Shown here piece by piece: positions 8,734-17,765 of a DNA stretch of 64,000 nucleotides. Source of the DNA: Scytonematopsis contorta HA4267-MV1 (GTDB lineage: Bacteria > Cyanobacteriota > Cyanobacteriia > Cyanobacteriales > Nostocaceae). Under the pieces are notes generated by a model. It searched no databases, was not told where the DNA came from, and saw only the letters and a list, made by a program, of their open reading frames with translations. How positions within the stretch are numbered: the first letter of the stretch is position 1; each line of letters opens with the position of its first letter. Where the stretch lies: assembly GCA_019359035.1 (NCBI GenBank), contig JAHHIC010000031.1:124001-188000 (forward strand), written 5' to 3'. The position numbers were made by a program, and so were the translations under genes.

Positions 8734-9239
8734 CGCTTTTCTCCAAGTTTATCTGAAAAAGAAAACCCCACCCCAACGTTGGCTCCCCATTTACCTAACG
8801 TGAACACAATGACAGGTATCTATTTTTCGTAGCCCCCTCCCCGCTTGCACGGGTTAGAGTTGGGGGGAATGGCACTCAGAAAAACTCCCCATACCCCAGC
8901 CTTTTCTTAGTACCATTCGGGTTGGGGGTGGGTTCCTTCGGTTGGGAAGAGTCAGTTGCGACTTCTTTTACTGCTGTTGGTAAGGTTAACTCTAGTTAAA
9001 AACCTAAAAAGCCAACAAAGACTAACAAAGAAGCAAAGAGGATTATTGCACGTAATCGCTTTTTTTTGCAGTCTTATTTTTTTGAATACACAGCATTTTT
9101 TTTCCTACTTATATCAAAATAATTGCAAAGAATTGCAAAAAATTCGTCATAACACTAGCAAGAATATTTATTAGGTCAACAGTTTTGAAAGCTGTTTCTC
9201 TGTTGTGTGCAATTTTATTTATCGCTCTTTAAAAAATCT
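8734..9239. other. Intergenic region with a C-rich MITE-like repeat (about 8759-8940)
   Basis: Contains ends of the C-rich repeat family: CCCCACCCCAACG at the left, an internal GTAGCCCCCTCCCCGC hairpin half near 8831, and an inverted end GTTGGGGGTGGG near 8920-8933. Similar ends occur at 13240-13500, 27176-27220, 42748-42917 and 62757-62802. The right part (8945-9239) is AT-rich with homopolymer runs. A 72-codon open frame here has no coding character. Confidence 0.6.
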
Positions 9240-9434
9240 TTACTCAAGCTTAATATCTGTCTCAAATAGTAGAACAGTTGTTTCAGCACCAATCCTGCCA
9301 AATTCAGGCTCCAAACCCATTTCCATTTTTACAAAATATGACCAATTCCCAGAACTGTGTCTATAATTTACGACGCTTCCAACTCCGCCAATAAATTCTA
9401 CTACTTGACCTTTTTGAAATTTTGGTGATGCCAT
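9240..9434 (-). CDS. Small hypothetical protein, 64 residues
   Basis: Compact beta-rich small protein (FQKGQVVEFIGGVGSVVNY, then a WSYFVKMEMG segment and an ETTVLLFETDI end). The pattern of a KxGQxVxF start followed by alternating hydrophobics suggests an SH3-like barrel, as in many small cyanobacterial unknowns. No signal peptide. No strong ribosome site precedes the ATG. It is single, with an AT-rich 500-base gap on its 5' side. Coding nature rests on sensible composition and a complete globular pattern. Confidence 0.6.
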   Translation of the reverse strand: MASPKFQKGQVVEFIGGVGSVVNYRHSSGNWSYFVKMEMGLEPEFGRIGAETTVLLFETDIKLE

Positions 9435-9957
9435 AATTAATAGACTCTACTACAATTACAAAATTAAACTTCAGCCAAGACTGATAAATTCAGTTGTAAT
9501 CAAAATAAAGTACTTATTTATCTACTACTAGTATCAAATAAAATTTATCAGCCTACTACTAAAGAAGTAATAAGCTTAATATTGCTCTTTTTGACCTACA
9601 ACGAGATTAAAATTACAACTAATATTAATATTATTTAATAAAACTAAAAATATAAAAAATATGATATTTCCATAAAATATAAAATGTTTAATAATTTGAT
9701 ATGATTTTGCAAAGATTAGCATTCTCAGCTATTAAATGTAACTGAGTATAAAAAGTGTATACATCAAAAGTAATAGTTTCTATGCAAGCGTTTGAGTTAT
9801 TACCTATCAATAGGTAGAGATAATAATTAACCGCAACATGCTAAAGTATGAGATTGTAATAGATAAATTTTATAATTACCATTTGTAAATGCGATTCATT
9901 ATAAGTCAGTATTTTGTTGTGTGACCTGTATCTGATTAAATATTTACTTAATAACTA
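9435..9957. other. AT-rich intergenic region, one short palindrome
   Basis: Strongly AT-rich with no gene seen on either strand. The only structured element is a perfect 16-bp palindrome, TACCTATCAATAGGTA (9801-9816), about 140 bases before the kinase start. It could be an operator but nothing else supports this. Confidence 0.45.
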
Positions 9958-11130
9958 ATGATGACTCAGCAGCATCGAACCGTTTTAATAATTAGTAAAT
10001 TTGCCGAAGACAGAGAGATTTACCGACATTACCTTCAAGCAGAGTCAAGATATATTTACAATATTTCAGAAGCAGAGTCAGGCACAGATGGGCTGCTATC
10101 TTGTCGTTTGAAGAAACCCGATATTATTTTGCTGGATTTTTCATTAGCTGATATCAACGGATTAGATTTTTTAGCAAATTTATCGGAACAGATGGCTAAT
10201 TCTCGACCACCAGTGATTATGATAACAGGTCAAGGTAACGAGTCAGTCGCAGTAAAAGCAATAAAAAGTGGTGTGTACGATTATTTAGTTAGGGATGAAA
10301 CGACACCCGAATTTTTACTTCAGGCTGTACAAAGTGCGATTGAAAACGCGGAATTATGTCAAAAGGTAAAAGCTACTGAAGAACAATCAAAAGAAGCACT
10401 ACAAAAAAGCGAAGAGCAACTGCGGTTTCTTCAACAAGCAGCAAATGTTGGGTTTTGGGATTGGAACTTGGTTACGAACACAGCAACCTGTTCGGATAAA
10501 TATTATGAATTACACGGCTTGGAGCTTGGTACACCTATTTCATATGAAATTTCCCTAGCATCAGTTTTGGAGCAAGACAAAAAACGATTAGATAAACATG
10601 TACGTCAAGCTTTAGAACAAGGGACTAAACTGAATATAGAATTTAGAATACTGCATCCAGTCTGGGGTGTGCGTTGGTTGGCAGCCATTGGGCAAATATT
10701 TTATAACTCTCAAGGTCGTTCCTATCGAATGATGGGGATGGTATTGGATATTAGCGAACGCAAAAAAGTAGAAGAAGAATTACAGCAGAGTCAACGTTTT
10801 ACCCAGCAAATTATAGAAACAGTTCCAGGACTTGTTTATATATATGATTTAAACGAGCAATTGACAAAAAAGAATTACGTGGAAATTCGCATTACTGATA
10901 CTGGTAAAGGAATTGACCCAGATTTTCTACCCCATATTTTTGAACGCTTTAGCCAAGCGGTTAACAGTACAACACGCGGTAAAGATGGCTTGGGATTGGG
11001 ATTGTCAATTGTCCATCACCTTGTAGAATTGCATGGTGGTAATGTTAATGCTTTTAGTGCAGGGGTAGGTCTGGGTGCTACGTTTACTGTAGTGTTACCA
11101 CTTTTGGAAGATGAAAAGATGAGAGTTTAG
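9958..11130 (+). CDS. Receiver-PAS histidine kinase with internal deletion (no HisKA)
   Basis: Product of 390 residues: receiver domain (8-130, Asp60 in ILLDFSLAD), PAS with PAC (about 150-270, ending DISERKK), then the first residues of a second PAS (IETVPGLVYIYDLNEQ, about 285-303). This is followed at once by the second half of a HATPase domain (KNYVEIRITDTGKGIDPDF, GLGLGLSIVHHLVELHGG). The HisKA domain with its phosphorylatable His and the N-box of the ATPase are absent. The frame is kept, so this is an in-frame deletion of several hundred bases with its junction near 10860-10870. It cannot autophosphorylate. It may survive as a receiver-PAS protein or simply be decaying. It overlaps the next convergent gene by four bases. 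Confidence 0.85.
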   Translation: MMTQQHRTVLIISKFAEDREIYRHYLQAESRYIYNISEAESGTDGLLSCRLKKPDIILLDFSLADINGLDFLANLSEQMANSRPPVIMITGQGNESVAVKAIKSGVYDYLVRDETTPEFLLQAVQSAIENAELCQKVKATEEQSKEALQKSEEQLRFLQQAANVGFWDWNLVTNTATCSDKYYELHGLELGTPISYEISLASVLEQDKKRLDKHVRQALEQGTKLNIEFRILHPVWGVRWLAAIGQIFYNSQGRSYRMMGMVLDISERKKVEEELQQSQRFTQQIIETVPGLVYIYDLNEQLTKKNYVEIRITDTGKGIDPDFLPHIFERFSQAVNSTTRGKDGLGLGLSIVHHLVELHGGNVNAFSAGVGLGATFTVVLPLLEDEKMRV

Positions 11131-12014
11131 CGAAAACACACTTGATTTTCAAGCTTGGATAAAGCCGCTTCAGCCAAAATTCGATGACCTGCGGTTGTCG
11201 GATGAATCCCGTCCCAAAACAAAAATTTATCTGGATTATCGCAGCTAGTCACATTTTTGAGACAACCTTCCTGAACATTTGTGAAACCAAATTTTCCTGG
11301 GTTGGAAATAGCCTCTTTATAAAGAGAGTTTGCATCAAGCTCAATAATCTCAGTGTTAGAACCGAATTTCTTTCTCAGCACATCCAGAGACTTGCTTAAA
11401 CTGAGATTATGACTATTACTACTTGCGGTTAAAATGCTTGAATTTGAGCTATTTCGCGTGTGTGGAAGATTTCCCAAATCAGGTAAATTAGCAACCAAAA
11501 TCTTTTTAGCCCCCATAGAAGAAAGGGATTGGATTGACATTGCTAAATTGCCAACTGGGTCAGATGGCATTGTTGTGTTTGCAGTACCGTAAAGATAGTC
11601 ATTAGCACCAGCCCAAATAATATAAAGTGCATTGGGATTTGCTCGTGACTGTGCTTGTGACTGTGCTGATTGAAAGTTACTAACTTGTCCTAACAAGCCT
11701 GGTATTCCATAGCTACCAACTCTCATAGTAGTTGCACCACCATAAGCAAAGTTAGTGGTTTGTTTAGGACTTAATCCAAACTTTGAAGCAATATATTCTA
11801 CCCACACTAAACCATTGGAGTAGCGTCCTTGAAAGTAAGGAGGTGATGGTGGATAAATTCCATTAGTGACCTTGTATACATTTCCAACATCAGATAAACT
11901 ATCACCAAAAATAATAAGTTCGTTGACTTTACCAAGGCTGTTACTTGGAGTAGCGAGTAAAACCATAATTAAAGATAAAAAAGAAACTATCAGAGTTAAA
12001 ACAATTTTTCGCAA
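11127..12014 (-). CDS. Secreted SGNH/GDSL hydrolase
   Basis: Esterase/lipase-type hydrolase of 295 residues with a signal peptide (to about residue 28). Catalytic blocks are all present: FGDSLSDVGN with Ser39, FAYGGATT (block II), WAGANDYL (block III) and WDGIHPTTAGH (block V, Asp and His). It should cleave ester bonds of lipids or polysaccharide decorations outside the cytoplasm; the substrate is unknown. The start is TTG, supported by AGGTGG nine bases upstream and by the position of the signal peptide; there is no suitable ATG before the hydrophobic core. It converges on the truncated kinase gene with a four-base overlap. Confidence 0.9.
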   Translation of the reverse strand: MRKIVLTLIVSFLSLIMVLLATPSNSLGKVNELIIFGDSLSDVGNVYKVTNGIYPPSPPYFQGRYSNGLVWVEYIASKFGLSPKQTTNFAYGGATTMRVGSYGIPGLLGQVSNFQSAQSQAQSRANPNALYIIWAGANDYLYGTANTTMPSDPVGNLAMSIQSLSSMGAKKILVANLPDLGNLPHTRNSSNSSILTASSNSHNLSLSKSLDVLRKKFGSNTEIIELDANSLYKEAISNPGKFGFTNVQEGCLKNVTSCDNPDKFLFWDGIHPTTAGHRILAEAALSKLENQVCFR

Positions 12015-12127
12015 AGCGATATACCACCTGAAAATACTTGTAATACCAATATATTTATTTATGTAGAGTTTATTGATTAACTTGTTGATTCAACTTCTAC
12101 TCACATAAATATTAAGTATCTAAATAC

Positions 12128-12327
12128 TACTCAGTCCTTGGAAGGTTTTGCCCCAAAATACGTAGGTTGGGTTGAGGAACGTATGCCTTTATGGGCACGC
12201 TACGCGTTCACGAAGTGGAGCGTAGCGCTTACACGCAGTGGAGCGTAGCGCTTAACCCAACTAATGCAAGGAAATGTTGGGTTTCCGTTATTCCTCAACC
12301 CAACCTACAAATGTTCAAAACCTACGC
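12128..12327. repeat. MITE-like element with GGTTGGGTTGAGG inverted ends
   Basis: The left arm near 12136-12180 (CTTGGAAGGTTTTG, then TAGGTTGGGTTGAGG) is inverted at the right (CCTCAACCCAACCTA, then CAAAACCTACGC, to about 12327). The centre holds repeats of GCGTAGCG with GTGGAGCGTAGCGCTTA. An exact 13-bp direct repeat, AGTATCTAAATAC, sits on both sides (12115-12127 and 12328-12340), either a target duplication or part of the ends. A second copy lies at 49737-49895, and a solitary end at about 16594-16625. The surrounding gap 12015-12484 holds nothing else clear. Confidence 0.75.
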
Positions 12328-12484
12328 AGTATCTAAATACAACTGGTATACAAATCAGTATAAATGCACTGCTATACTTGTTTAATATAACAATATCAAG
12401 CTCGCTTATTAGCAGTATTAACCGTACTTTTTAGACGTGGCTACATAACCAAAAATATGTAGAGACGTTATATAAAAAGGAACT

Positions 12485-13063
12485 CTACTGTAGAGAAGCT
12501 TTTGACTTGGGTAAAACAAATATTATGCTTGATTTTAAACCTTTCAGCATCCTTCTCACAGTAGAGAGTACTCGTTCCCAACTGCTATTTTGAGGTGGTT
12601 TATGTTTTACAGCGCTACGTAAATTATTCACATTACGCACACTGTCAATCAAATTAACTAAAGCATCAAAAACAGATTCAACAGCTGATTGGACAGTTGT
12701 TTTTTTCTGTATTTTTATGTTTGGTGCAGTTTGGATCAGTTCGGCTAAATATGCTCGCATTTGCTCTTCTGAAATTTTCTCTTTTCTATATTTGACGACG
12801 ACAGACGCAGCTGTTGGGTTAATGCGAACACTTGTGATTTCGCTATCAGATTCCATAACAGCCTTTAGTTTATCGGCATACAAAGAATCTTTGACTATTC
12901 GAGGAATTCTAAAACGAACACGTCCGGGAATTGCATGGACAATACTATACGATATCTCTTGCGGTATTTCGTCGTGAGTTTGATGGGAACCTACCTTTTC
13001 ACGTTCTGGTTCGAGACTGACAATAGTATTGCGTTGGTATTTATGATGTTTTATAGGATTCAT
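12485..13063 (-). CDS. HMA-like domain protein (heavy-metal-associated fold)
   Basis: Protein of 192 residues. The central part (about 38-110) matches the HMA_2-type ferredoxin-like fold: SIVHAIPGRVRFRIPRI at 41-57, a helix, EITSVRINPTAASVVVKY, then a helix EEQMRAYL. This family keeps the fold of copper-binding HMA domains but lacks the CxxC metal site, as here. The C-terminal part is basic with a hydrophobic stretch (SSIIFVLP). Members often accompany metal transport ATPases, but none is adjacent. Function unknown. Confidence 0.7.
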   Translation of the reverse strand: MNPIKHHKYQRNTIVSLEPEREKVGSHQTHDEIPQEISYSIVHAIPGRVRFRIPRIVKDSLYADKLKAVMESDSEITSVRINPTAASVVVKYRKEKISEEQMRAYLAELIQTAPNIKIQKKTTVQSAVESVFDALVNLIDSVRNVNNLRSAVKHKPPQNSSWERVLSTVRRMLKGLKSSIIFVLPKSKASLQ

Positions 13064-13757
13064 GGCACAAATTTATATTTTGATATTGATATTAGTAAAT
13101 AATTCACTATGTTTTTATTACAAAATCTGTAATTACAAACGAAAATGAAGCTAATTTATAAATTTCAGTCTGGGGTCATAGTTTATAGCTACTACCTTTA
13201 GAGGAGAGCATCCCAATTTGGTATTAGAAAAATAAAACCCGCACCAAAACCCCACACCCCGCACGTGGGGAGGGGGATACGGTGTACACACAAGTTGAAT
13301 TACCTGTCATTGCGAGGAGGAACGACGAAGCAACCGCAAAAACTATGAATTCCACGAAACATTTACACATATTATTTCGCTAAGGGTTACGAAAAAAGGG
13401 ATTGTTTCGTCGTTCCTCCTCGCAATGACAGAAAGATTTTCTACTTGTGTGTACACGTTAGGTTTACGGTCTGTGGTGTTGGGGGTGGGGTTCTTTGGGG
13501 TTGAGGGAGGTTCTTTGGGTTTTTTTGAATGAGTAATTCTACCCAATTTTATATCCGTATAAGCACTGACTTTACATTCTCAGCATTTTTTTAAGTTTTA
13601 CGTAAATATACACTGGTTATAGTGGCGACTTTTCTATTGGCTGTGACAAACTGGCAACAAGATTACGAAAGCAAGCAAAATAACTCACCTACCTAAGTAG
13701 TCTTTAGTAATCTTTCACTTGCATCACCTATTACAACCACTTTTAATAAACAACATC
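13064..13757. other. Intergenic region with a nested inverted-repeat element (about 13235-13500)
   Basis: An inner inverted pair lies at 13282-13330 and 13409-13456: GTGTACACACAAGT, then TGTCATTGCGAGGAGGAACG, and the mirror image on the right. The TGTCATTGCGAGGAGG end is a widespread bacterial interspersed repeat type. Outside it are ends of the C-rich family (CCCCACACCCC on the left, GGGGGTGGGGTTCTTTGGGG on the right), so one element seems nested in another. The 67-codon open frame inside is an artefact. The last 200 bases before 13758 are AT-rich. Confidence 0.65.
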
Positions 13758-14921
13758 ATGTATACAATAAAACAGATTACTGAATTAGCAACCGAATTAT
13801 CTAGAGATTTTTTAACATCTGCCAAAGTTTCTACAACTAAATTTACCTTCACGAAAATCGCCGACACATCAACTCCAGTACCTTCCGGTCGTGGTAACTT
13901 TGATTTTTTCTTTGAACCATGCATTGACGGTCGTAATGTGGCATTTGCTGCTAGTGGTTCTGGTGGACAGGAAGGAATTTATACTAATGTGGGAGGCTCT
14001 TTGAGTCGAGTTGCAGATACTTCCTGCCGCATTCCTGATGATGCTGAAAAATTTTCCTTTTTTAGTGAACCTTCTATTAGTGGTAATTACGTAGTATTTT
14101 CTGGTTTTCGCTCTGGTGGTCTGCGAGGAGTTTATACCAATATAGGAGGAACTTTACAGCAAGTAGTAGATACTTGTTTTCTTGTTCCTGGTACACCCAA
14201 CAAGTTTAGCGCTTTTTGGACACCCAGCAATAGCGGTAGCAATGTTGCCTTTGAAGGTGAAGGTATTGATGGTCAAGAAGGGGTATACATTTCTATGAAT
14301 GGTTCGCTGCATCGGGTAGCGGACAAATCTACTGCCATAACAGGTGGTTATGGTAAATTTACTTCTTTTTTTAGTGTTTCTCTTGACGGTAGCAATGTTG
14401 CTTTTGCTGCTAAAGGTCTGGAACGTCAACGCGGTGTATATACTTACATTGGGGAACAGCTAGAAAAAGTGGTGGATAGTTTCACCCCTATTCCTGGTGG
14501 TTGCGGCAACTTTACCTCTTTTTCTGAAGTCTCTCTTGATGATAATAATGTTGCCTTTATTGGACTTGGTGTTGGTGGTCAGTGTGGCGTTTATGTTAGC
14601 GCTCATGACAAAATGGAGCTAATAGCAGATACTTCTACCAGCGACTTAACAGGTAGTGGAAATTTGTACCTGATAGAAAGTATTTCTCTTAATGGGGGTA
14701 ATGTGGTGTTCCGTGGTTTTAGTACCAGCGGTCATCATGGAATTTACACAACTCTTGGTGGTAGTTTAACCCAAATAATCGGAAATAATATGATGCTTGA
14801 TGGTAAAAAATTATCCTGTGTATCGGCTGGTCGCAGATGCATTAGCGGTAACTCCATTATATTTGTCGCTGTTTTCACTGATGGCTCTACGAGTATTTAT
14901 AAAGCTGATTTGGTAATATAA
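13758..14921 (+). CDS. Tandem beta-repeat protein of unknown function
   Basis: Protein of 387 residues from the ATG at 13758 (a longer frame opens at 13719, but this ATG starts at MYTIKQITELATEL and looks better). From about residue 30 it is built of roughly six repeats of about 55 residues: (K/R)(I/V)(A/V)DTS..(I/V)P.G.G.F..F, then (I/L)(S/D)G.NV(A/V)F.G.G..GQ.G(I/V)Y. This resembles the NxxGxxGxY-type repeats of cyanobacterial and planctomycete 'choice-of-anchor' proteins and suggests a beta-propeller or solenoid. Related proteins are usually exported, yet no signal peptide or anchor is seen here. Function unknown. Confidence 0.75.
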   Translation: MYTIKQITELATELSRDFLTSAKVSTTKFTFTKIADTSTPVPSGRGNFDFFFEPCIDGRNVAFAASGSGGQEGIYTNVGGSLSRVADTSCRIPDDAEKFSFFSEPSISGNYVVFSGFRSGGLRGVYTNIGGTLQQVVDTCFLVPGTPNKFSAFWTPSNSGSNVAFEGEGIDGQEGVYISMNGSLHRVADKSTAITGGYGKFTSFFSVSLDGSNVAFAAKGLERQRGVYTYIGEQLEKVVDSFTPIPGGCGNFTSFSEVSLDDNNVAFIGLGVGGQCGVYVSAHDKMELIADTSTSDLTGSGNLYLIESISLNGGNVVFRGFSTSGHHGIYTTLGGSLTQIIGNNMMLDGKKLSCVSAGRRCISGNSIIFVAVFTDGSTSIYKADLVI

Positions 14922-14975
14922 ATGTAGAAATATAATAAAAAGTTAGTACTTACTGTGGAAGGAAAAACATAACCA

Positions 14976-15308
14976 ATGGTAACAATCGTAGTTGCTCTGA
15001 ATATGCTCATCTCGCTGGTACTTCTTTTTGTGGCATTGCGAGTACAGCGGTTGCGACTACGATTTGCTATGATGGCTGATGCCTTAACAGTGGCAGAACG
15101 TATCGTTCATAGAGTGTTATATAAATCACCAGAATGTATTTATGCACGTAAAGGTAATTTTTATAACTTACGGCAAAATTATCAGATTTTAGAAATACAA
15201 ATCCAAAACCTACAGCAAATTTTCGACTTTTTATATCTCGCACAAAGAATTTATCGACGCTATGGAAGCAAGCGAACAAGAAGCAGTGTAGGCAGTTCTA
15301 AGTTTTGA
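14976..15308 (+). CDS. Conserved small membrane protein
   Basis: Protein of 110 residues with one N-terminal membrane segment (VALNMLISLVLLFVALRV) followed by a basic, helical cytoplasmic part (LEIQIQNLQQIFDFLYLAQRIY). It has the look of a conserved cyanobacterial unknown that precedes YtxH and DUF948 genes. GGAAGG lies about 13 bases before the ATG. It probably belongs with the two downstream membrane-associated genes, though a 231-base gap with a repeated TTTAGATAA motif separates them. Function not known. Confidence 0.65.
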   Translation: MVTIVVALNMLISLVLLFVALRVQRLRLRFAMMADALTVAERIVHRVLYKSPECIYARKGNFYNLRQNYQILEIQIQNLQQIFDFLYLAQRIYRRYGSKRTRSSVGSSKF

Positions 15309-15539
15309 GCAGGCTATAGTCAGTACAAAGAGCAAAAATTTATTGCAAAACACCAAAAAATAGTCATCCCGGCAACATGTCTCGCCAGATTTTTGTCAAT
15401 ATAGATAAACAGTCCAAATATCTCACGTGCCAAAAAGATAGGAAATCTCTATAAGATAGAAAGGCAGGCGATTTATACTGACCTCGTTTAGCGGTTAAAT
15501 TTAGATAAGTTTAGATAAATTACTATCCAAAATCACAAA

Positions 15540-15929
15540 ATGCCTAAAAACCGTTCCGGACTATTTATTGGCGGTTTAATGCTGGGTGCTACCATTGGTA
15601 CTTTAACCGGTTTGCTCGTCGCTCCACGTACTGGACGCGAAACACGCAAATTGTTGAAAAAGTCAGCCAACGCTTTGCCAGAACTGGCTGAAGACATTTC
15701 CAGCAGCGTCCAAATTCAGGCAGACCGTTTAGGTACAAACGCTCTGAAAAATTGGGACGATACTTTAGACCGATTGCGAGAGGCTATTTCAGCTGGTATG
15801 GAAGCACGGGAGCGCGAAACGCAAATGATGAAGCGTCAAGCAGCAGCTCAAGAGGGGAGTGTAATCTCTAATAATGTAGATGATTCACAAGATGCTGAGT
15901 CTACTGTTGAACATCTTGAACATTCGTAG
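15540..15929 (+). CDS. YtxH domain-containing protein
   Basis: Protein of 129 residues. Residues 7-45 form the YtxH signature: a membrane segment with glycines (GLFIGGLMLGATIGTLTGLL) followed by APRTGRETRKLL. The rest is helical and charged, predicted to lie in the cytoplasm. YtxH proteins are stress- or envelope-associated with no proven biochemical role. It is 17 bases upstream of the DUF948-type gene and almost certainly co-transcribed with it. Confidence 0.9.
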   Translation: MPKNRSGLFIGGLMLGATIGTLTGLLVAPRTGRETRKLLKKSANALPELAEDISSSVQIQADRLGTNALKNWDDTLDRLREAISAGMEARERETQMMKRQAAAQEGSVISNNVDDSQDAESTVEHLEHS

Positions 15930-15946
15930 AAAAATATTCAATAATC

Positions 15947-16513
15947 GTGAGTGAACCCCTATTTTGGTTGGGATTGTCCATACTTTTAGTCGCTGCCAGC
16001 TTGACAGCAGTTTTAATAGCGGCAATACCAGCGTTACAAGAATTAGCGCGGGCAGCTCGCAGTGCGGAAAAATTATTTGATACCTTGATGCGGGAGTTAC
16101 CTCCAACTCTTGATGCTATCCGCACAACCAGCCTAGAAATAACGGACTTAAAAGACGACGTGACTGAAGGTGTAAAAAGTGCAGGTCAAGTTGTCAAACA
16201 AGTAGACCAAAGCATTGATACAGCAAAAAAGCAAGCGCAAAATATCCAAGTGGGGACGCGCAGTTTCTTGATTGGTGTGAAAACAGCATGGAAAACCTTC
16301 ACCCGAAAGCCAACTGCTCGACGAGGGGTTGAGCGATTGTCTGGGAATGCTAAACCACCAGTTTCAATGCAAAAGCGAGAAAAAAATAAGCAAGAAAATC
16401 GTCGTACCTCCAGTGATAACTATCGTTCTGGTGAAGGTTACAACGAAAATACTTCTTGGGATGGAGATTTTGACGAAAAAGATTTGTACCCTAAATCCAA
16501 AACCACTGATTAA
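15947..16513 (+). CDS. DUF948-type membrane protein
   Basis: Protein of 188 residues with an N-terminal membrane segment (FWLGLSILLVAASLTAVLIAAI), then a long helix with LPPTLDAIRTTSLEITDLKDDVTE resembling DUF948 and methyl-accepting-like coiled coils, and a disordered acidic tail after residue 125. The start is GTG; no ATG fits at the N-terminal membrane segment. It forms a two-gene unit with the YtxH gene. Likely an envelope structural or stress protein; no enzyme motif is seen. Confidence 0.85.
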   Translation: MSEPLFWLGLSILLVAASLTAVLIAAIPALQELARAARSAEKLFDTLMRELPPTLDAIRTTSLEITDLKDDVTEGVKSAGQVVKQVDQSIDTAKKQAQNIQVGTRSFLIGVKTAWKTFTRKPTARRGVERLSGNAKPPVSMQKREKNKQENRRTSSDNYRSGEGYNENTSWDGDFDEKDLYPKSKTTD

Positions 16514-16802
16514 AAGAATTTAAAAGGGTTCTGTGGTTTTAAATTTTATTCTTGTTTTTTATCAGTATATATACAATAAATATCACATATTTTGGGTTTC
16601 CCAAGGTCTCAACCCAACCTACGAATATCTTAGTTCCACAGAATAGAAGGGAGAAATATGAGAAATAAATATGGTGTCATTGTAGATTTAAGTAAATATA
16701 TTAGAGTAAAGTAAAAAAGTGTAAAGAAGTATCACGTTTATTAGCGTACTTTTTTAAAACAACTACACTACGAAAACTGTTGAAACCCTTATAAAAACGT
16801 CC

Positions 16803-17612
16803 ATGCAGTATTCCTTTTGGCGACGAACTCTGGTATGTATACTCTCATTTTTGTTGGCCACTTCAATGTGGGTGATACATTCACCTGGAGCGTATGCTTA
16901 TGAAAATCCTGATTTACTACCCGATAAACCAACACCAGTAGTAGACTTAGCCAAATCTCTGACGGAACTTCAGGAAAATAAATTAGTTGAAGAATTAAAA
17001 GGCTTTGAGACCGAGACAGGTTGGAAACTGAGAGTTTTGACGCAATATGACCGGACTCCAGGTCGTGCAGTAATTAATTTTTGGGGATTAGATGATAAAA
17101 GTGTTCTACTGGTTGCCGATGCAAGAGGGGGAAATATCCTCAGCTTTAGTGTTGGTGATGCAGTTTATGAATTTTTACCCCGTACTTTTTGGATAGAATT
17201 ACAAACCCGCTTTGGGAATTTATATTTTGTACGGGAAGAAGGAGAAGACCAAGCAATTCTCCAAGCGATGGGAACCGTAGAAGGCTGTTTGCGAAAAGGT
17301 GGTTGTAATGTAGTTCCCGGACTTCCAAGAGAACAGTGGATTCTAACCTTAATTAGCTCAATAGTTGGTGGTGTGATTTGTGGATTTGCAGCTCAACCCA
17401 GACGTGAGGGGCAAATTCTAGCTTGGCAATGGGCTTTAATTTTTTCTCCATTATGGGGAATATTATTTATAGCCTTCGGTATTGGACCAGTGGTAACTCG
17501 CACCTCAGAATGGCTACCGCTATTTCGTAATGTTGCAGGTTTCTTCATCGGTGCTTTAGTAGCTTACCTATCCCCAATTTTTACTCGCTCTACCCCAACA
17601 GCAGAATCTTAA
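16803..17612 (+). CDS. TPM-domain thylakoid/periplasmic protein (Psb32/TLP18.3-like)
   Basis: Protein of 269 residues with a signal peptide ending near AYA (residue 32). A TPM domain follows (about 45-170): VVDLAKSLTELQENKLVEEL, TGWKLRVLTQYDRTPGRAV and a DDKSVLLVADARGGN strand. Three hydrophobic segments at the C-terminus (about 180-200, 212-232, 240-257) anchor it. In plants and cyanobacteria TPM proteins such as TLP18.3/Psb32 act in photosystem II repair in the lumen. The membrane tail makes it somewhat different from short Psb32, so the specific role is inferred. Transcribed alone. Confidence 0.8.
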   Translation: MQYSFWRRTLVCILSFLLATSMWVIHSPGAYAYENPDLLPDKPTPVVDLAKSLTELQENKLVEELKGFETETGWKLRVLTQYDRTPGRAVINFWGLDDKSVLLVADARGGNILSFSVGDAVYEFLPRTFWIELQTRFGNLYFVREEGEDQAILQAMGTVEGCLRKGGCNVVPGLPREQWILTLISSIVGGVICGFAAQPRREGQILAWQWALIFSPLWGILFIAFGIGPVVTRTSEWLPLFRNVAGFFIGALVAYLSPIFTRSTPTAES

Positions 17613-17699
17613 GAATTTTGAGTTTTAAGTTTTGAGTTGGCGATTAAAAGTTTTAAACTGTGTAAGTACTCATTGCTTCCACTCTACATTCCTCAATTC

Positions 17700-17765
17700 A
17701 ACCACCAGCTAAAACTTTAAACTCTTAATTTCTAACTCAAAACTCTAAACTCTAAACTCTAAATA
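17700..17765 (+). repeat. Heptamer-like repeat reaching the cbiC start codon
   Basis: Short repeats of AACTCTA (at least three consecutive 7-mers) plus related TTTAAACTCTTAA sequence run to within five bases of the ATG at 17766. No Shine-Dalgarno is present. One of several cases in which a heptamer array forms the leader of a gene. Confidence 0.7.

Noticed and set aside
8956-9174. 72-codon plus-strand frame
   Set aside because: Low-complexity composition from poly-T and AT-rich DNA, no ribosome site and no recognisable protein pattern.
12191-12385. 64-codon plus-strand frame
   Set aside because: It lies within the MITE-like element at 12128-12327 and translates repeat DNA.
13343-13546. 67-codon minus-strand frame
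   Set aside because: It spans the inverted repeats of a nested element; the protein is repeat-derived.
17613-17765. Cobalamin riboswitch upstream of cbiC
   Set aside because: The leader is short heptamer repeats; no B12-box or conserved riboswitch core was found.
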